Source: an uncultured Prevotella sp.
GTDB lineage: Bacteria > Bacteroidota > Bacteroidia > Bacteroidales > Bacteroidaceae
Assembly (NCBI GenBank): GCA_946415755.1
Contig: CAMKTS010000015.1
Location: forward strand, 1 to 64,000
Direction: 5' to 3'
DNA length: 64,000 nucleotides
The notes under the pieces were generated by a model. The model was not told the origin of the DNA, made no database searches, and was given only the letters and a program-made list of their open reading frames with translations. Positions 1-8,232 of the stretch are shown in pieces (position 1 is the stretch's first letter; each line of letters starts with the position of its first letter). The position numbers were made by a program, and so were the translations under genes.

Positions 1-739
1 CTGTACCAGACAGACCGAAGAAGATAGCGGTGTTCTTACCCTCCATATCGGTGTTGGCAGAGCAGTGCATAGAAGCGATACCCTGCAGGGGCAGATAGTA
101 GTTCATCATGGAGAACATACCCTTCTTCATCTCACCACCGTACCAAGTGTTGATGATCACCTGCTCGCGGCTGGTGGTGTTAAAAGCAACACAGGTCTCT
201 GAGTTCAGACCCAGTGCCTGATAGTCTTCCACCTTTGCCTTAGAAGCGTTATAGATGACGAAGTTAGGCTCGAAGTTCTCCAGTTCCTCGGCGGTAGGCT
301 GGATGAACATGTTCTTTACGAAGTGAGCCTGCCAGGCCACCTCCACGATGAAACGGACGCGCAGACGGGTAGCCTCGTTGGCACCGCAGAAAGCGTCCAT
401 CACATACAGGTTCTTGTTGCAGAGCTCCTTGATGGCGATATCCTTAACGGTCTTCCAAACGTCCTCAGACATGGGGTGGTTGTCGTTCTTGTAACCCTCA
501 GTGGTCCACCATACCTTGTCCTCGCTCTGTGCATCCTTCACGATGTACTTGTCCTTAGGAGAACGACCAGTGTAGATACCAGTCATTACGTTAACGGCGT
601 CGAGTTCAGTGTTCACACCCTTATCGAAACCTTCCAGACCAGCTTTTGTCTCCTCCTCGAAGAGGTACTCATAAGACGGATTGTGGGCAATCACTGTACT
701 ACCGGTGATGCCATACTGTGTCAAATCTAACTTTGCCAT
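1..739 (-). CDS. pckA: Phosphoenolpyruvate carboxykinase (ATP), N-terminal part, cut by window edge
   Basis: The reverse strand reads [21 protein letters not shown] from 739 and stays open to base 1, so it is missing from the ORF track only because no stop lies in the window. The visible 246 residues contain [11 protein letters not shown], the substrate loop region [14 protein letters not shown], and at the edge GLSGTG, the start of the ATP-binding P-loop of this family. The enzyme interconverts oxaloacetate and PEP in the cytoplasm. In succinate-forming Bacteroidales it commonly runs as the PEP-carboxylating step of fermentation (family knowledge). About half the protein, with the metal and oxaloacetate sites, lies outside the window. 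Identification is secure; which way it runs in this organism is inference. Confidence 0.95.
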   Translation of the reverse strand, partial: MAKLDLTQYGITGSTVIAHNPSYEYLFEEETKAGLEGFDKGVNTELDAVNVMTGIYTGRSPKDKYIVKDAQSEDKVWWTTEGYKNDNHPMSEDVWKTVKDIAIKELCNKNLYVMDAFCGANEATRLRVRFIVEVAWQAHFVKNMFIQPTAEELENFEPNFVIYNASKAKVEDYQALGLNSETCVAFNTTSREQVIINTWYGGEMKKGMFSMMNYYLPLQGIASMHCSANTDMEGKNTAIFFGLSGT

Positions 740-790
740 GTTATTAATACTTTTATAGATGAATTATACTTATTATCTTGAAATCGGATG

Positions 791-798
791 CAAAGGTA
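791..798 (-). promoter_or_regulatory. pckA promoter -7 element
   Basis: Read on the minus strand this is TACCTTTG, a perfect Bacteroidetes -7 box (TAnnTTTG), 52 bp upstream of the pckA ATG. The 18 nt TTTTCTTCGTACCTTTGC around it recurs exactly at prmC and tRNA-Ser. The position of the -33 box is filled by a short GAATTAAG-type repeat array (about 807-838), with no clear TTTG. Confidence 0.65.
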
Positions 799-912
799 CG
801 AAGAAAATAAGAATTAAGGATGAAGAATTAAGAATTATTTGCTCATGCATAGTCCTTTTTAGGTTAAAGAATTTAAAAACTACGTGTGTGACAGTCCTTT
901 TGTCACGCCGAC

Positions 913-945
913 TTGTCAATAATTGAATAAAAAAGTGTACCTTTG
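913..945 (+). promoter_or_regulatory. upp promoter
   Basis: A TTG at 913-915 and TACCTTTG at 938-945 are 22 bp apart, close to the Bacteroidetes sigma-ABfr pattern. The -7 box lies 28 bp upstream of the upp ATG. Confidence 0.6.
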
Positions 946-973
946 CCCCCGTAACTATAAAAGCTAAGACGAT

Positions 974-1630
974 ATGCAAGTAATCAATTTCGCCGAACAG
1001 AACAGCATCATTAATCAGTATATGGCCGAATTGCGCGACAAGAGCTACCAGCGCAACCGCCTTGTGTTCCGTACCAATATTGAGCGACTGGGGGAACTGA
1101 TGGCCTACGAGATTTCGAAGACATTCGACTACAAGCCGAAGACCGTCACCACTCCATTGGGCACGATAGATATTCCATTGCCCAAGGACGATGTGGTGAT
1201 TGCCACGGTGCTGCGTGCCGGTCTGCCGTTCCATCAGGGGTTCCTTCGGGTATTCGACCATGCTGAGAATGGCTTTGTGTCGGCCTATCGCATGTATACC
1301 AACCGCGAACATACCGAGGTGGGGGTACATACCGAATATATGGCATCGCCCAGTGTGAAGGGAAAGACACTGCTTATCGTAGACCCTATGCTGGCCACCG
1401 GTGGTTCTATGGCAGCCAGTATTGAGGCACTGGTGAAGACGGGCAAGCCCAGGAAGATACATATTGCCTGTGTGATAGCGACTCCGGAAGGCATTGATGT
1501 CATTAAGTCGGCACTGCCCGACGATGCAGCCATCTGGTGTGCAGCCATCGATCCTGGCATGAACGAGCATAAATATATTGTGCCGGGCTTTGGTGACTGC
1601 GGCGACCTGTGCTATGGTGAGAAACTGTAG
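974..1630 (+). CDS. upp: Uracil phosphoribosyltransferase
   Basis: This cytoplasmic salvage enzyme makes UMP from uracil and PRPP. The 218-residue product has the expected length. It shows the RAGLPFHQGF segment and the PRPP-binding loop LLIVDPMLATGGSMAASIEAL near residues 135-155. The C-terminal PGFGDCGDLCYG is the uracil-binding signature (GDxGDRxfG in most members; here Cys replaces the Arg). It has its own promoter just upstream. The next gene starts 49 bp downstream but has no obvious functional link, so co-transcription is uncertain. Confidence 0.95.
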   Translation: MQVINFAEQNSIINQYMAELRDKSYQRNRLVFRTNIERLGELMAYEISKTFDYKPKTVTTPLGTIDIPLPKDDVVIATVLRAGLPFHQGFLRVFDHAENGFVSAYRMYTNREHTEVGVHTEYMASPSVKGKTLLIVDPMLATGGSMAASIEALVKTGKPRKIHIACVIATPEGIDVIKSALPDDAAIWCAAIDPGMNEHKYIVPGFGDCGDLCYGEKL

Positions 1631-1679
1631 CGGCGGAGTGGAAAAAAGAGGAAACAAAACTACTTAAACTACTAATGAT

Positions 1680-4600
1680 ATGATGAGAAGAATGATTTCC
1701 GTGTTGTCTCTTCTGACCTTTGTGTTTTTGGCAGCATGGGGCGACGGTACCAATGGTACGACAGCACCTTCGCACAAGCACTACAGCGAATGGATCGTGG
1801 AGAGCGAGATGCAACGTGTAGCCCATCCTTACAACCTCGATTTCTGCAGCAAGCCCAAGTGGCAGTATTCCATCGCCGTAGAGATAGAACCGATGATGGA
1901 TGTCTACCTGCGCTATGGCAACGAGCAGGTACTCAACTATATTAAAGAATATCCCGACTACATGGTGTCCTCCGATGGGTCTATTGGTGGAGGCTATAGC
2001 TACAAGGCCTTCAACCTCGACAATGTGCGCCCGGCCCACTTCCTGCTGCGCTATCATCAGCAGTGGCCTGAGGAGAAGAATGCCCTGGCCTTGGAGACGC
2101 TGTTCCAGCAACTGGAGAACCAGCCGCGCACCCAGGAGGGAGTCTGGTGGCATAAGGAGATCTATGCCAACCAGGTGTGGCTCGACGGCATCTTCATGGG
2201 ACTGCCTTACTACACGATGGCGGCACCCCTGCTGCGTCCCGGACAGGAAAAGCAATACTACGACGATGCTGTCGACCAGATCTGCAAGACCGACCAGCGT
2301 ACCTACGATGCTGGTACGCGCCTGTGGAAGCATGCCTGGGACGAGACGCACAGCATGTTCTGGGCCAACAGCGAGACGGGACAGAGTCAGCACACATGGG
2401 GGCGTGCCCTTGGCTGGTATTCAATGGCCATCATCGAGGTGCTCGATGCCCTGCCGCAGGACTACGAGCGTCGTGACGAGGTGATAGTCCTCTTCCAGAA
2501 AGTGATGCGCTCGGTGGTCGACTACCAGGATGCAGAGAGTGGCGTATGGTACGACGTGATGGATGTCGTTGACTCGCGAAACTACCTGGAGGCTACCTGT
2601 TCGTCAATGTTTGCCTACTGTCTGCTGAAGGGCACCCGTCTGGGCTACCTCGACAAGAGCTACCTGAAAGCCGGCTTGAAGGCCTATCGCGGTATTGTGA
2701 AACAATTTGTCAAGGTCAACGACGACGGCACGCTGTCACTTTCCAAGTGCTGCTCGGTGTCGGGGCTTGGACCTGACAGCAATCCCCGCCGCGACGGTTC
2801 CTTCGAATACTATATGAGTGAGTCCATCCGCGACAACGATGCCAAGGGCGTAGGTCCCTTCGTATGGGCATCGCTGGAGATGGAGCAGATGGGGTATACC
2901 ACCTCCAATCTCGATGAAGACCTGGCAGGGCCGCTGCCTCCTGATTTGTTGGAACCCTTCGGATGGGGCACGTGCAGCGATTCCGCAGGTAAGCCGTACA
3001 CGCTGGACGGCGGCTGGCGCAATGCCGAACCGAAGACGGCTGTGGTATATGCCTCAGGTGCTGATGACTACCAGACCATCATGGATGCCATCGCCCGCTA
3101 CGACATCATCGTGCTCGACGGTGTACAGGGCGACTTCATCATCTCGCATCCCATGAGTCTGGTAAATATGCAGAACAAGAGTATCGTGGGACGTAACAAC
3201 GCACGGCTCTGCACCCAGTGGCATATCACTCCGGAACTGAAGGCTGTACTCGAAGCCGCCAACCTTAACCAGTATTCCACCAGTTCAGGTACTGGTGGCA
3301 CGCTGAGCAATGGCAGGACCGTCGGCGAGGAACGGGAGCTGCATACCCGCCAGACCATCATCGACTACACAGGCGATGCCAGTGAGGCCTACCGTAATTC
3401 CGGCTTCTTCGTGCTTCAGAGCACCTGCGAGAACATCATCCTCCGCAACCTGGTGTTGGTGGGTCCCGGTTGTGTCGATGTGGGTGGTGCCGACATCGTC
3501 AGCGTCAACGGTGCCAACCATGTCTGGATAGACCATTGCGACTTCATCGACGGACTGGACGGCAACCTCGACAGCGGTCACCATCCTGCCGAGATGTATG
3601 TCACCTATTCCTGGAACAAGTTCCATTATACCGACCGCAGTTTCTCCCATCCCTATAGCAATGGCACGGGATGGAATCAGGGTTACCTGCAGTACATCAC
3701 CTACGCCTATAACATCTGGGGCGAGGGATGCCAGCGCCGGTTGCCGCAGGCCGACTGGGTATATATCCACATGCTGAACAACTACTACACCTGCCTGGGC
3801 AATTCCGTGGCCATCGCCATCAATGCCAATTCGCATGCCCTCGTTGAGGGCAACTACGCCATCGACGGCATCAACAATCCTTTCAAGCCCGGCGGTCAGT
3901 CCGACCTCTTCTGGTTGACACGTGGCAACATCGGCTTTGGCAAGTACAACGATGCCACCAATACCGACCAGTCGCTGGAGGTGCCCTACCTTTATAATTA
4001 CTTCGAAGCCACTGAGGTGCCCGACAAGTTGACGGGAGCCAAGGGTGCAGGGGCCACACTGGCCAACGATGACATCCTGCTGTCTGCCGACGTGACGGAG
4101 ATAGGTCTTAAGAGTCCAGAGCCGGATCCCGACCAGCCGAAAGGCCGCACGGTCTATGCCGTCAAGAAGGGCGACACCTTCCCCTCGGGTACTACCGTCA
4201 CGCTCCCCCATATCTCGCTGACCTACGGTGAGGAGGGCGGTGCCGACTTCCTGGCAGCTATCGGGGTAGCCTTCCCCGAGCCGTATACCGACCAGTTCAC
4301 AGCCTATACGCCGGGCAACAATGTCAACGGCAACAAGGCTGGCGGCACGTTCTATCTCTTCCGTCCTGCCAAGGAGGGCACTCTCCATGTGGGCGTGGTG
4401 CAGAATAGGGTGAAGCCTCTCTATGTCGAGGAAGACGGCACGGCACTTTCAGGTTTCAACGGCAAGACGCTGGCTGAGTCCGATCCCAACATCTACACCC
4501 TCGACTTCCCCGTCAAGGCCGGCAGTACCTATAAGGTCTACTGCAGCGGTTCCAAGTTGGGCTTCGCCGGCTTCCTCTTCGAGTGGGCCACCGTCAAGGG

Positions 4601-4766
4601 CGATGCCAACGGTGATGGTGTGGTCGACGTGGCCGACATAGTGGCCATTGTCAACTTCATCCTGGAGAATCCCGCTGCCGACTTCAACGAGCAGGCTGCC
4701 GATGTCAACGGCGACGGCATCATCGATGTCGGCGACGTAGTGGCTGTGGTGAATCTGATTCTCTGA
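1680..4766 (+). CDS. Secreted GH105-PL1 pectinase fusion with dockerin-like C-terminus
   Basis: A 1,028-residue exported enzyme starting with a signal peptide (MMRRMISVLSLLTFVFLAAWG). Residues about 30-415 are a GH105-like (alpha/alpha)6 domain; QVWLDGIFMG places the likely catalytic Asp at about 169, and HTWGRALGWYSMA follows. GH105 enzymes release the terminal unsaturated uronate from lyase products. Residues about 430-790 are a PL1 pectate lyase beta-helix with NKSIVGR, NIILRNL, the hallmark VWIDH (615-619) and a QRRLPQ segment placed like the PL1 catalytic Arg. Residues about 800-970 are an uncharacterised beta-rich region. The last 55 residues carry two EF-hand-like repeats (GDANGDGVVDVADIV and ADVNGDGIIDVGDVV), as in type I dockerins. 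Putting lyase and unsaturated uronyl hydrolase in one chain would let one protein cut pectate and trim the product. The ATG at 1680 is followed by a second in-frame ATG. Confidence 0.9.
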   Translation: MMRRMISVLSLLTFVFLAAWGDGTNGTTAPSHKHYSEWIVESEMQRVAHPYNLDFCSKPKWQYSIAVEIEPMMDVYLRYGNEQVLNYIKEYPDYMVSSDGSIGGGYSYKAFNLDNVRPAHFLLRYHQQWPEEKNALALETLFQQLENQPRTQEGVWWHKEIYANQVWLDGIFMGLPYYTMAAPLLRPGQEKQYYDDAVDQICKTDQRTYDAGTRLWKHAWDETHSMFWANSETGQSQHTWGRALGWYSMAIIEVLDALPQDYERRDEVIVLFQKVMRSVVDYQDAESGVWYDVMDVVDSRNYLEATCSSMFAYCLLKGTRLGYLDKSYLKAGLKAYRGIVKQFVKVNDDGTLSLSKCCSVSGLGPDSNPRRDGSFEYYMSESIRDNDAKGVGPFVWASLEMEQMGYTTSNLDEDLAGPLPPDLLEPFGWGTCSDSAGKPYTLDGGWRNAEPKTAVVYASGADDYQTIMDAIARYDIIVLDGVQGDFIISHPMSLVNMQNKSIVGRNNARLCTQWHITPELKAVLEAANLNQYSTSSGTGGTLSNGRTVGEERELHTRQTIIDYTGDASEAYRNSGFFVLQSTCENIILRNLVLVGPGCVDVGGADIVSVNGANHVWIDHCDFIDGLDGNLDSGHHPAEMYVTYSWNKFHYTDRSFSHPYSNGTGWNQGYLQYITYAYNIWGEGCQRRLPQADWVYIHMLNNYYTCLGNSVAIAINANSHALVEGNYAIDGINNPFKPGGQSDLFWLTRGNIGFGKYNDATNTDQSLEVPYLYNYFEATEVPDKLTGAKGAGATLANDDILLSADVTEIGLKSPEPDPDQPKGRTVYAVKKGDTFPSGTTVTLPHISLTYGEEGGADFLAAIGVAFPEPYTDQFTAYTPGNNVNGNKAGGTFYLFRPAKEGTLHVGVVQNRVKPLYVEEDGTALSGFNGKTLAESDPNIYTLDFPVKAGSTYKVYCSGSKLGFAGFLFEWATVKGDANGDGVVDVADIVAIVNFILENPAADFNEQAADVNGDGIIDVGDVVAVVNLIL

Positions 4767-4794
4767 TTCTCTGACATTCTTTCAAAAATATTCT

Positions 4795-4827
4795 CCGAAT
4801 CGCTTGGCGGTTCGGATTTTTCTTTTT
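4795..4827 (+). terminator. Rho-independent terminator after the GH105-PL1 gene
   Basis: An 8-bp stem CCGAATCG/CGGTTCGG (one G-T pair) with a CTTGG loop is followed by ATTTTTCTTTTT. It sits 28 bp past the stop. The T-tract runs directly into the next promoter's -7 box. The whole cassette is repeated near 6309-6348. Confidence 0.75.
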
Positions 4828-4839
4828 ATCTTTGCAGCG
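4804..4839 (+). repeat. Duplicated terminator-promoter cassette, copy 1
   Basis: The 36 nt from TTGGCGGTTCGG through TATCTTTGCAGCG are identical to 6318-6353. They contain the 3' half of the terminator hairpin, the T-tract and the -7 box TATCTTTG (4827-4834). The -7 box drives the gene at 4857. Confidence 0.85.
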
Positions 4840-4856
4840 TGCATTGTGATGCAAAG

Positions 4857-5327
4857 ATGAATACAATAGAACTAAATGCTGAGATATACCGTCAGTTAGA
4901 CTATTTGGCTGATGACCGTAGCTATCTGGAAAAAGCCCTTGAAATGCTTCGAGGGCTAACACGCATTAAGTCTATTGCCCAAGCACGCGGCAGCGTGTAC
5001 ACAGAACTGCTAGAATGCCTCTCCGATTTTCAGGACTATGAGCAGGGGTGGGACGGTGAAGATGCCCTTCCACTTGACAAAACTGTTGTAAGGAACTTCA
5101 AGGAGGTGCTTCAGAAGAGCAATGACAACGACTTGAAGGGATGGGTCATCTTTCCTGAACGCAATGGAACGCTTTTCATGCAGAATGAGCAGCTTGATGC
5201 TGGCATCAACATCGGCAACAAAGATTTCTCGTACTACATCAACAAAGACGGAAAGGTCATTGGCGAGAATGGCAAAAAGTTCACGTCAAAGTCCCTTTTA
5301 GAGACGATTAGGAAAATATGTGCGTGA
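4857..5327 (+). CDS. Hypothetical protein, first gene of a coupled two-gene unit
   Basis: I do not recognise a named family. The N-terminus (MNTIELNAEIYRQLDYLADD...LEKALEMLRGL) looks like the short helical segment found on many Bacteroidales antitoxin-like proteins. It is followed by QGWDGEDALPLD and a predicted alpha/beta C-terminal half. The ORF track starts at a GTG at 4839, but that is only 5 nt beyond the -7 box TATCTTTG (4827-4834), so the ATG at 4857 (156 residues) is preferred. The 3' end overlaps the next reading frame by 10 bp, suggesting translational coupling. A toxin-antitoxin-like role is inference from layout only. Confidence 0.6.
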   Translation: MNTIELNAEIYRQLDYLADDRSYLEKALEMLRGLTRIKSIAQARGSVYTELLECLSDFQDYEQGWDGEDALPLDKTVVRNFKEVLQKSNDNDLKGWVIFPERNGTLFMQNEQLDAGINIGNKDFSYYINKDGKVIGENGKKFTSKSLLETIRKICA

Positions 5328-5630
5328 TAGCTGACCATGAAGATGTTGCCAGAGCTGTTTTCTCGCCGAAAATGGTTTTCCGTGGGATGATTCTTCCCGC
5401 AGCCTTTGAGTTACGCCCTCAGATGGCCGAAGAATACTTGTCGGTAATGAGGATGTCTTTCAATTCATGGAAAGAGGATATCATGAACATACCTCAGCGG
5501 AAAAAAGAAACTGGTTGGCGGTCGTCCGTTGTTGTCCATTCAAGACAAAATAGCCCAAGACTTCATGCTCCTGTCCATTCGCCAAGAATTGGTGCGGATA
5601 GCCCAAAAGAGGTTGAGGGTGGTGAAATAG
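5318..5630 (+). pseudogene. Hypothetical protein, probably frameshifted in a poly-A run
   Basis: The frame from 5318 reads sensibly through VFSPKMVFRGMILPAAFELR and EEYLSVMRMSFNSWKEDIMNI. After a run of six A (5501-5506) it becomes Ser/Pro/His-rich and runs on to 5740. Removing one A would move translation into the third frame, which reads LVGGRPLLSIQDKIAQDFML then a basic helix ending at TAG 5628-5630. The restored product would be about 104 residues. It overlaps the upstream gene by 10 bp. The function is unknown. Alternatives are a sequencing or assembly error, or a true 140-residue product running to 5740. Confidence 0.45.
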
Positions 5631-5650
5631 AAACTGTAAAAACGAAAATA

Positions 5651-5700
5651 GTTGCTCCGCAAAAAGAACCACGACATATTAAAAAGGCATTTACATTGAC
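5651..5700 (+). repeat. 50-bp box upstream of the antitoxin-like gene, copy 1
   Basis: This block (core AAAAAGAACCACGACATATT) matches 6391-6440 at 46 of 50 positions, including 29 identical nt in a row. Its last five bases start a small inverted repeat, TTGAC-TT-GTCAA (5696-5707), immediately before the antitoxin-like ATG at 5712. That position would suit an autoregulatory operator (inference). Confidence 0.7.
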
Positions 5701-5711
5701 TTGTCAAGAAA

Positions 5712-6029
5712 ATGGAAGGGAAAAAATATCCAACAATTGAGAAAGAGGACGGCTACGGCGTTATGACGGCAGCGGAGCCTGCTACGGCATGCGCAGTTCA
5801 TCCCCGGGCAACTAACACTGTGTACATGAGAGAGAAAGATGAGATTGCTGACCGTACACCCATGGGAATGTTTGGCTTTTACACAGATGCCCCAGATGTA
5901 CTCGAACAACGGATTGCCGAGATGGAGGCCGACATGGATGAAGTAGACGCAGGAATTGAAGACCCTGAGAAATGGATTGAAGTGAATGATTTCTGGGCAG
6001 CAATGAGAAAGGAACATCCATGGCTGTAG
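5712..6029 (+). CDS. Antitoxin-like protein of a RelE/ParE-type pair
   Basis: A 105-residue acidic protein. The N-terminal part (KKYPTIEKEDGYGVMTAAEP) resembles short DNA-binding antitoxin starts. The C-terminal part (MREKDEIADRTPMGMFGFYT, then EMEADMDEVDAGIEDPEKW) is acidic and probably unstructured until bound. It overlaps the downstream toxin-like gene by 10 bp, the usual arrangement of type II pairs. In such systems the antitoxin neutralises the partner and represses the operon. The inverted repeat at 5696-5707 is a candidate operator. The family call rests on pattern and gene order, not a clear domain hit. Confidence 0.55.
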   Translation: MEGKKYPTIEKEDGYGVMTAAEPATACAVHPRATNTVYMREKDEIADRTPMGMFGFYTDAPDVLEQRIAEMEADMDEVDAGIEDPEKWIEVNDFWAAMRKEHPWL

Positions 6030-6226
6030 TAAAATGGCGCAAGCAGACATGGCAGCATACACCAGAACAACTATTGTGTGGTAAAAGACACCAATATCGC
6101 AGTTGTCATATTATGCGTAGATTCAAGATAGTCTATTATTTCGCACACACCTCCGACACTGTTTACATTCGTGATCTTTGGGATACAAAGATGAATCCCA
6201 AAACTCTTGCACATCGGCTTAAGTAA
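6020..6226 (+). pseudogene. RelE/ParE-type toxin, apparently internally deleted
   Basis: The 68-residue frame has a plausible toxin start (MAVVKWRKQTWQH) joined directly to a typical RelE/ParE C-terminal half: RSCHIMRRFKIVYYF, DTVYIRDLWDTKMNP, KTLAHRLK. Members of this fold are normally about 90-105 residues, so roughly 30 residues that form the N-terminal helices appear to be missing in frame after WQH. The product would probably lack a complete fold and be inactive, leaving the upstream antitoxin as an orphan. A functional short variant cannot be excluded. Confidence 0.5.
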
Positions 6227-6317
6227 CACCTTAGAAATATCAAATTTCCCAAAGCCTTTCCCAAAGCCCTATAAGCCTATCTCATTTCTTTTTTGCAAAA
6301 AAAAATCTCTGAACCGT

Positions 6318-6353
6318 TTGGCGGTTCGGATTTTTCTTTTTATCTTTGCAGCG
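6318..6353 (+). repeat. Duplicated terminator-promoter cassette, copy 2
   Basis: Identical over 36 nt to 4804-4839. The hairpin upstream (6309-6329) retains the 8-bp stem with compensating base changes (CTGAACCG here against CCGAATCG in copy 1). No good gene follows its -7 box. Confidence 0.85.
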
Positions 6354-6390
6354 GTTCTTGGAGAATAAAGGCTGAACCGTGAGAGGAACG

Positions 6391-6440
6391 GTCGCTCCAC
6401 AAAAAGAACCACGACATATTAAAAAGGCGTTTACTTTGAC
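6391..6440 (+). repeat. 50-bp box, copy 2
   Basis: Forty-six of 50 positions match 5651-5700. Here the TTGAC end is not followed by GTCAA, so the small palindrome seen in copy 1 is lost, and no antitoxin-like frame follows. Confidence 0.7.
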
Positions 6441-6739
6441 GCTTTGTTCTTGACAGCTTGGAATCTTGCAAACTCCGTTGGATAGTCATGAACATGGCGA
6501 GGGTAGATGCCCACGTGATGTGATTATGCATTCACCTCCTTTGCCGAGCAAGGGAGAAGTGTATTCATATCATTGTGGGTTCTATGCTTGCTCGTTCAAC
6601 TATTCAGGGCATGCAAGAGCCTCAAGCTGTGGGACGAGTAAAGAGTATAGTTCCCACATCTTTTTTTATGCCGTAACGAAGTATCCAATAACTTATTAAA
6701 GGCCAAATCTGGGGACGAGAAGGCTGGTGTATTACAAAT

Positions 6740-8218
6740 ATGAAGAAAATTATATCAGTTCTGTTATGTGCTCTCTTCTGTATTTCAGCAAATGCTACTG
6801 ATTATGGTAAAAACATCACTTTGACAAAAGGACAGACCCTAACATTAGATTTAGCTTCCGATATAGGGATTACTCTTGATTTTTCTGGAGGTACATATAT
6901 AATTAGTCAGCAATACACAGTATCTGATGTGACCGCATTATCTATTGTTCCTCATGAATACAAATACGCAGATTGGTTTGGTGGTCTTTACTATACGTAT
7001 GATATTACTCCTCAAATAGTAGGAAGTTATACCTTGGTTGAAACTTTTAGCCTTACTCAAAATGCCCGTGGATCAAATAATACTATCACTTACAACATAA
7101 CAGTCGTTGACGTAACAGCTATAAGCATGGCCTCTTCTCTATCATTGTTTGTTGGAGAACAACAGCAGATTGTTCCCTCGGTTATTCAGGTTGGAGCAAC
7201 AACTACATTGACTTGGCAAAGTAGCAACACAACTGTTGCCACTGTTTCGACAGAAGGGGTTATAACGGCCATGAAACAAGGCACTGCCATCATTACTTGT
7301 ACAGCCCACAACGGTGTGTCAGCACAGTGCGAAGTAACAGTAAATCCTGTGTTAGTAAGCGGAATTACAATGAATGAAGCTGAAGCAGAGATGACCGTGG
7401 GTGAGAAACTGCAATTAGAGGCAATCGTTGCTCCAGAAAATGCTACAGACAGGAGCGTGACTTGGAGCAGTACCAACGAGACGGTAGCTGTAGTGAGCGA
7501 AACAGGACTGGTGAGTGCTGTCGGCTCTGGTACGTGTCAAATCAAGGCTGCGGCCAATGATGGCAGCGGAAAGACAGCAAGTTGCCTGATAACCGTGGAG
7601 AAGAACAATAAACTGACAGTGACAGATATGACGCAATGCAGCGGTGGACGTGGTGTGCTCAACGTACTGCTGACAGACGAGGAGACCATCATGGGCTTCC
7701 AGTTCGATTTGCAGTTGCCTGATGGTGTGACCGTGGCTGAGAACGGCAGCAACCTGATGGCGGCATTGACGGGTAACGCGGTGAATACGCACAGCATCTC
7801 TTCAAGCAAGGTGAGTGACGGACTCTATCGTTTCGTCGTTACGCCACAGGGTAACCGTGCTATCAGTAGTGCCAGCGGCGACGGCATGACTATCACCATC
7901 GACGTTGCTGACAATGTGGTCGTAGGAACATACACGATGACGATTAAAGATATAGAAATGACGGTGAAGAAGGCAGGTAATGTATATGAAGACATTCATC
8001 CGAAGAATAGTACCGCATCGCTTACTGTTACAGAAGCTGTGATGGGCGACGTGAATGGCGACGGACGTGTAAGTGTAACAGATGTTATCAGCATGAATAG
8101 CTATATCCTGGAGGAAGAGCCGGCACAGTTCATCCGCAAGGTTGCCGATTTGAATGGTGACGGGAAAGTGACGATCACCGATATGGTGCAGGTAATCGAT
8201 ATTATTTTAGGCAGATAA
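6740..8218 (+). CDS. Secreted protein with Ig-like, cohesin-like and dockerin-like modules
   Basis: A 492-residue exported protein with a signal peptide (MKKIISVLLCALFCISANA). After an N-terminal beta-rich region come two bacterial Ig-like (Big_2) domains at about 130-205 and 208-288, with the family's hallmark WQSSNTTVATVSTEGVITA and TWSSTNETVAVVSETGLVSA. Residues about 292-430 resemble a cohesin-like fold (GRGVLNVLLTDEETIMGFQF, then LQLPDGVTV). The C-terminus has two EF-hand-like repeats (GDVNGDGRVSVTDV and ADLNGDGKVTITDM), as in dockerins. No catalytic domain is visible, so a surface structural or scaffold role is likely. The next gene starts 14 bp downstream and shares the cohesin-like module, so the two are probably one operon. 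Base composition is more AT-rich in the first 600 bp than in the neighbours. Confidence 0.75.
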   Translation: MKKIISVLLCALFCISANATDYGKNITLTKGQTLTLDLASDIGITLDFSGGTYIISQQYTVSDVTALSIVPHEYKYADWFGGLYYTYDITPQIVGSYTLVETFSLTQNARGSNNTITYNITVVDVTAISMASSLSLFVGEQQQIVPSVIQVGATTTLTWQSSNTTVATVSTEGVITAMKQGTAIITCTAHNGVSAQCEVTVNPVLVSGITMNEAEAEMTVGEKLQLEAIVAPENATDRSVTWSSTNETVAVVSETGLVSAVGSGTCQIKAAANDGSGKTASCLITVEKNNKLTVTDMTQCSGGRGVLNVLLTDEETIMGFQFDLQLPDGVTVAENGSNLMAALTGNAVNTHSISSSKVSDGLYRFVVTPQGNRAISSASGDGMTITIDVADNVVVGTYTMTIKDIEMTVKKAGNVYEDIHPKNSTASLTVTEAVMGDVNGDGRVSVTDVISMNSYILEEEPAQFIRKVADLNGDGKVTITDMVQVIDIILGR

Positions 8219-8232
8219 CAAAACATACATTT

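Larger units (their letters stand above)
6227..6739. other. Non-coding stretch with degenerate copy of the upstream cassette
   Basis: No convincing gene is seen in these 513 bp. It holds a perfect 12-bp tandem duplication TTTCCCAAAGCC (6245-6256 and 6257-6268), a second terminator hairpin CTGAACCG/CGGTTCGG with T-tract (6309-6340), a second -7 box TATCTTTG (6341-6348) and the second copy of the 50-bp box (6391-6440). The two repeated blocks are 847 bp apart (start to start) in the first unit and only 73 bp apart here, so this looks like a collapsed derivative of 4795-5700. The 77-residue ORF at 6466 is judged spurious. Confidence 0.6.

Noticed and set aside
773-1657. 294-residue minus-strand ORF over upp
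   Set aside because: It is the antisense shadow of upp, which has clear family motifs and a promoter.
3285-4388. 367-residue minus-strand ORF over the pectinase gene
   Set aside because: It is a shadow of the GH105-PL1 gene produced by GC-rich third positions; no recognisable protein.
6466-6699. 77-residue ORF on the plus strand
   Set aside because: Its composition (Ser, His and Cys rich, no pattern) and position inside a degenerate repeat region give no support for a real gene.
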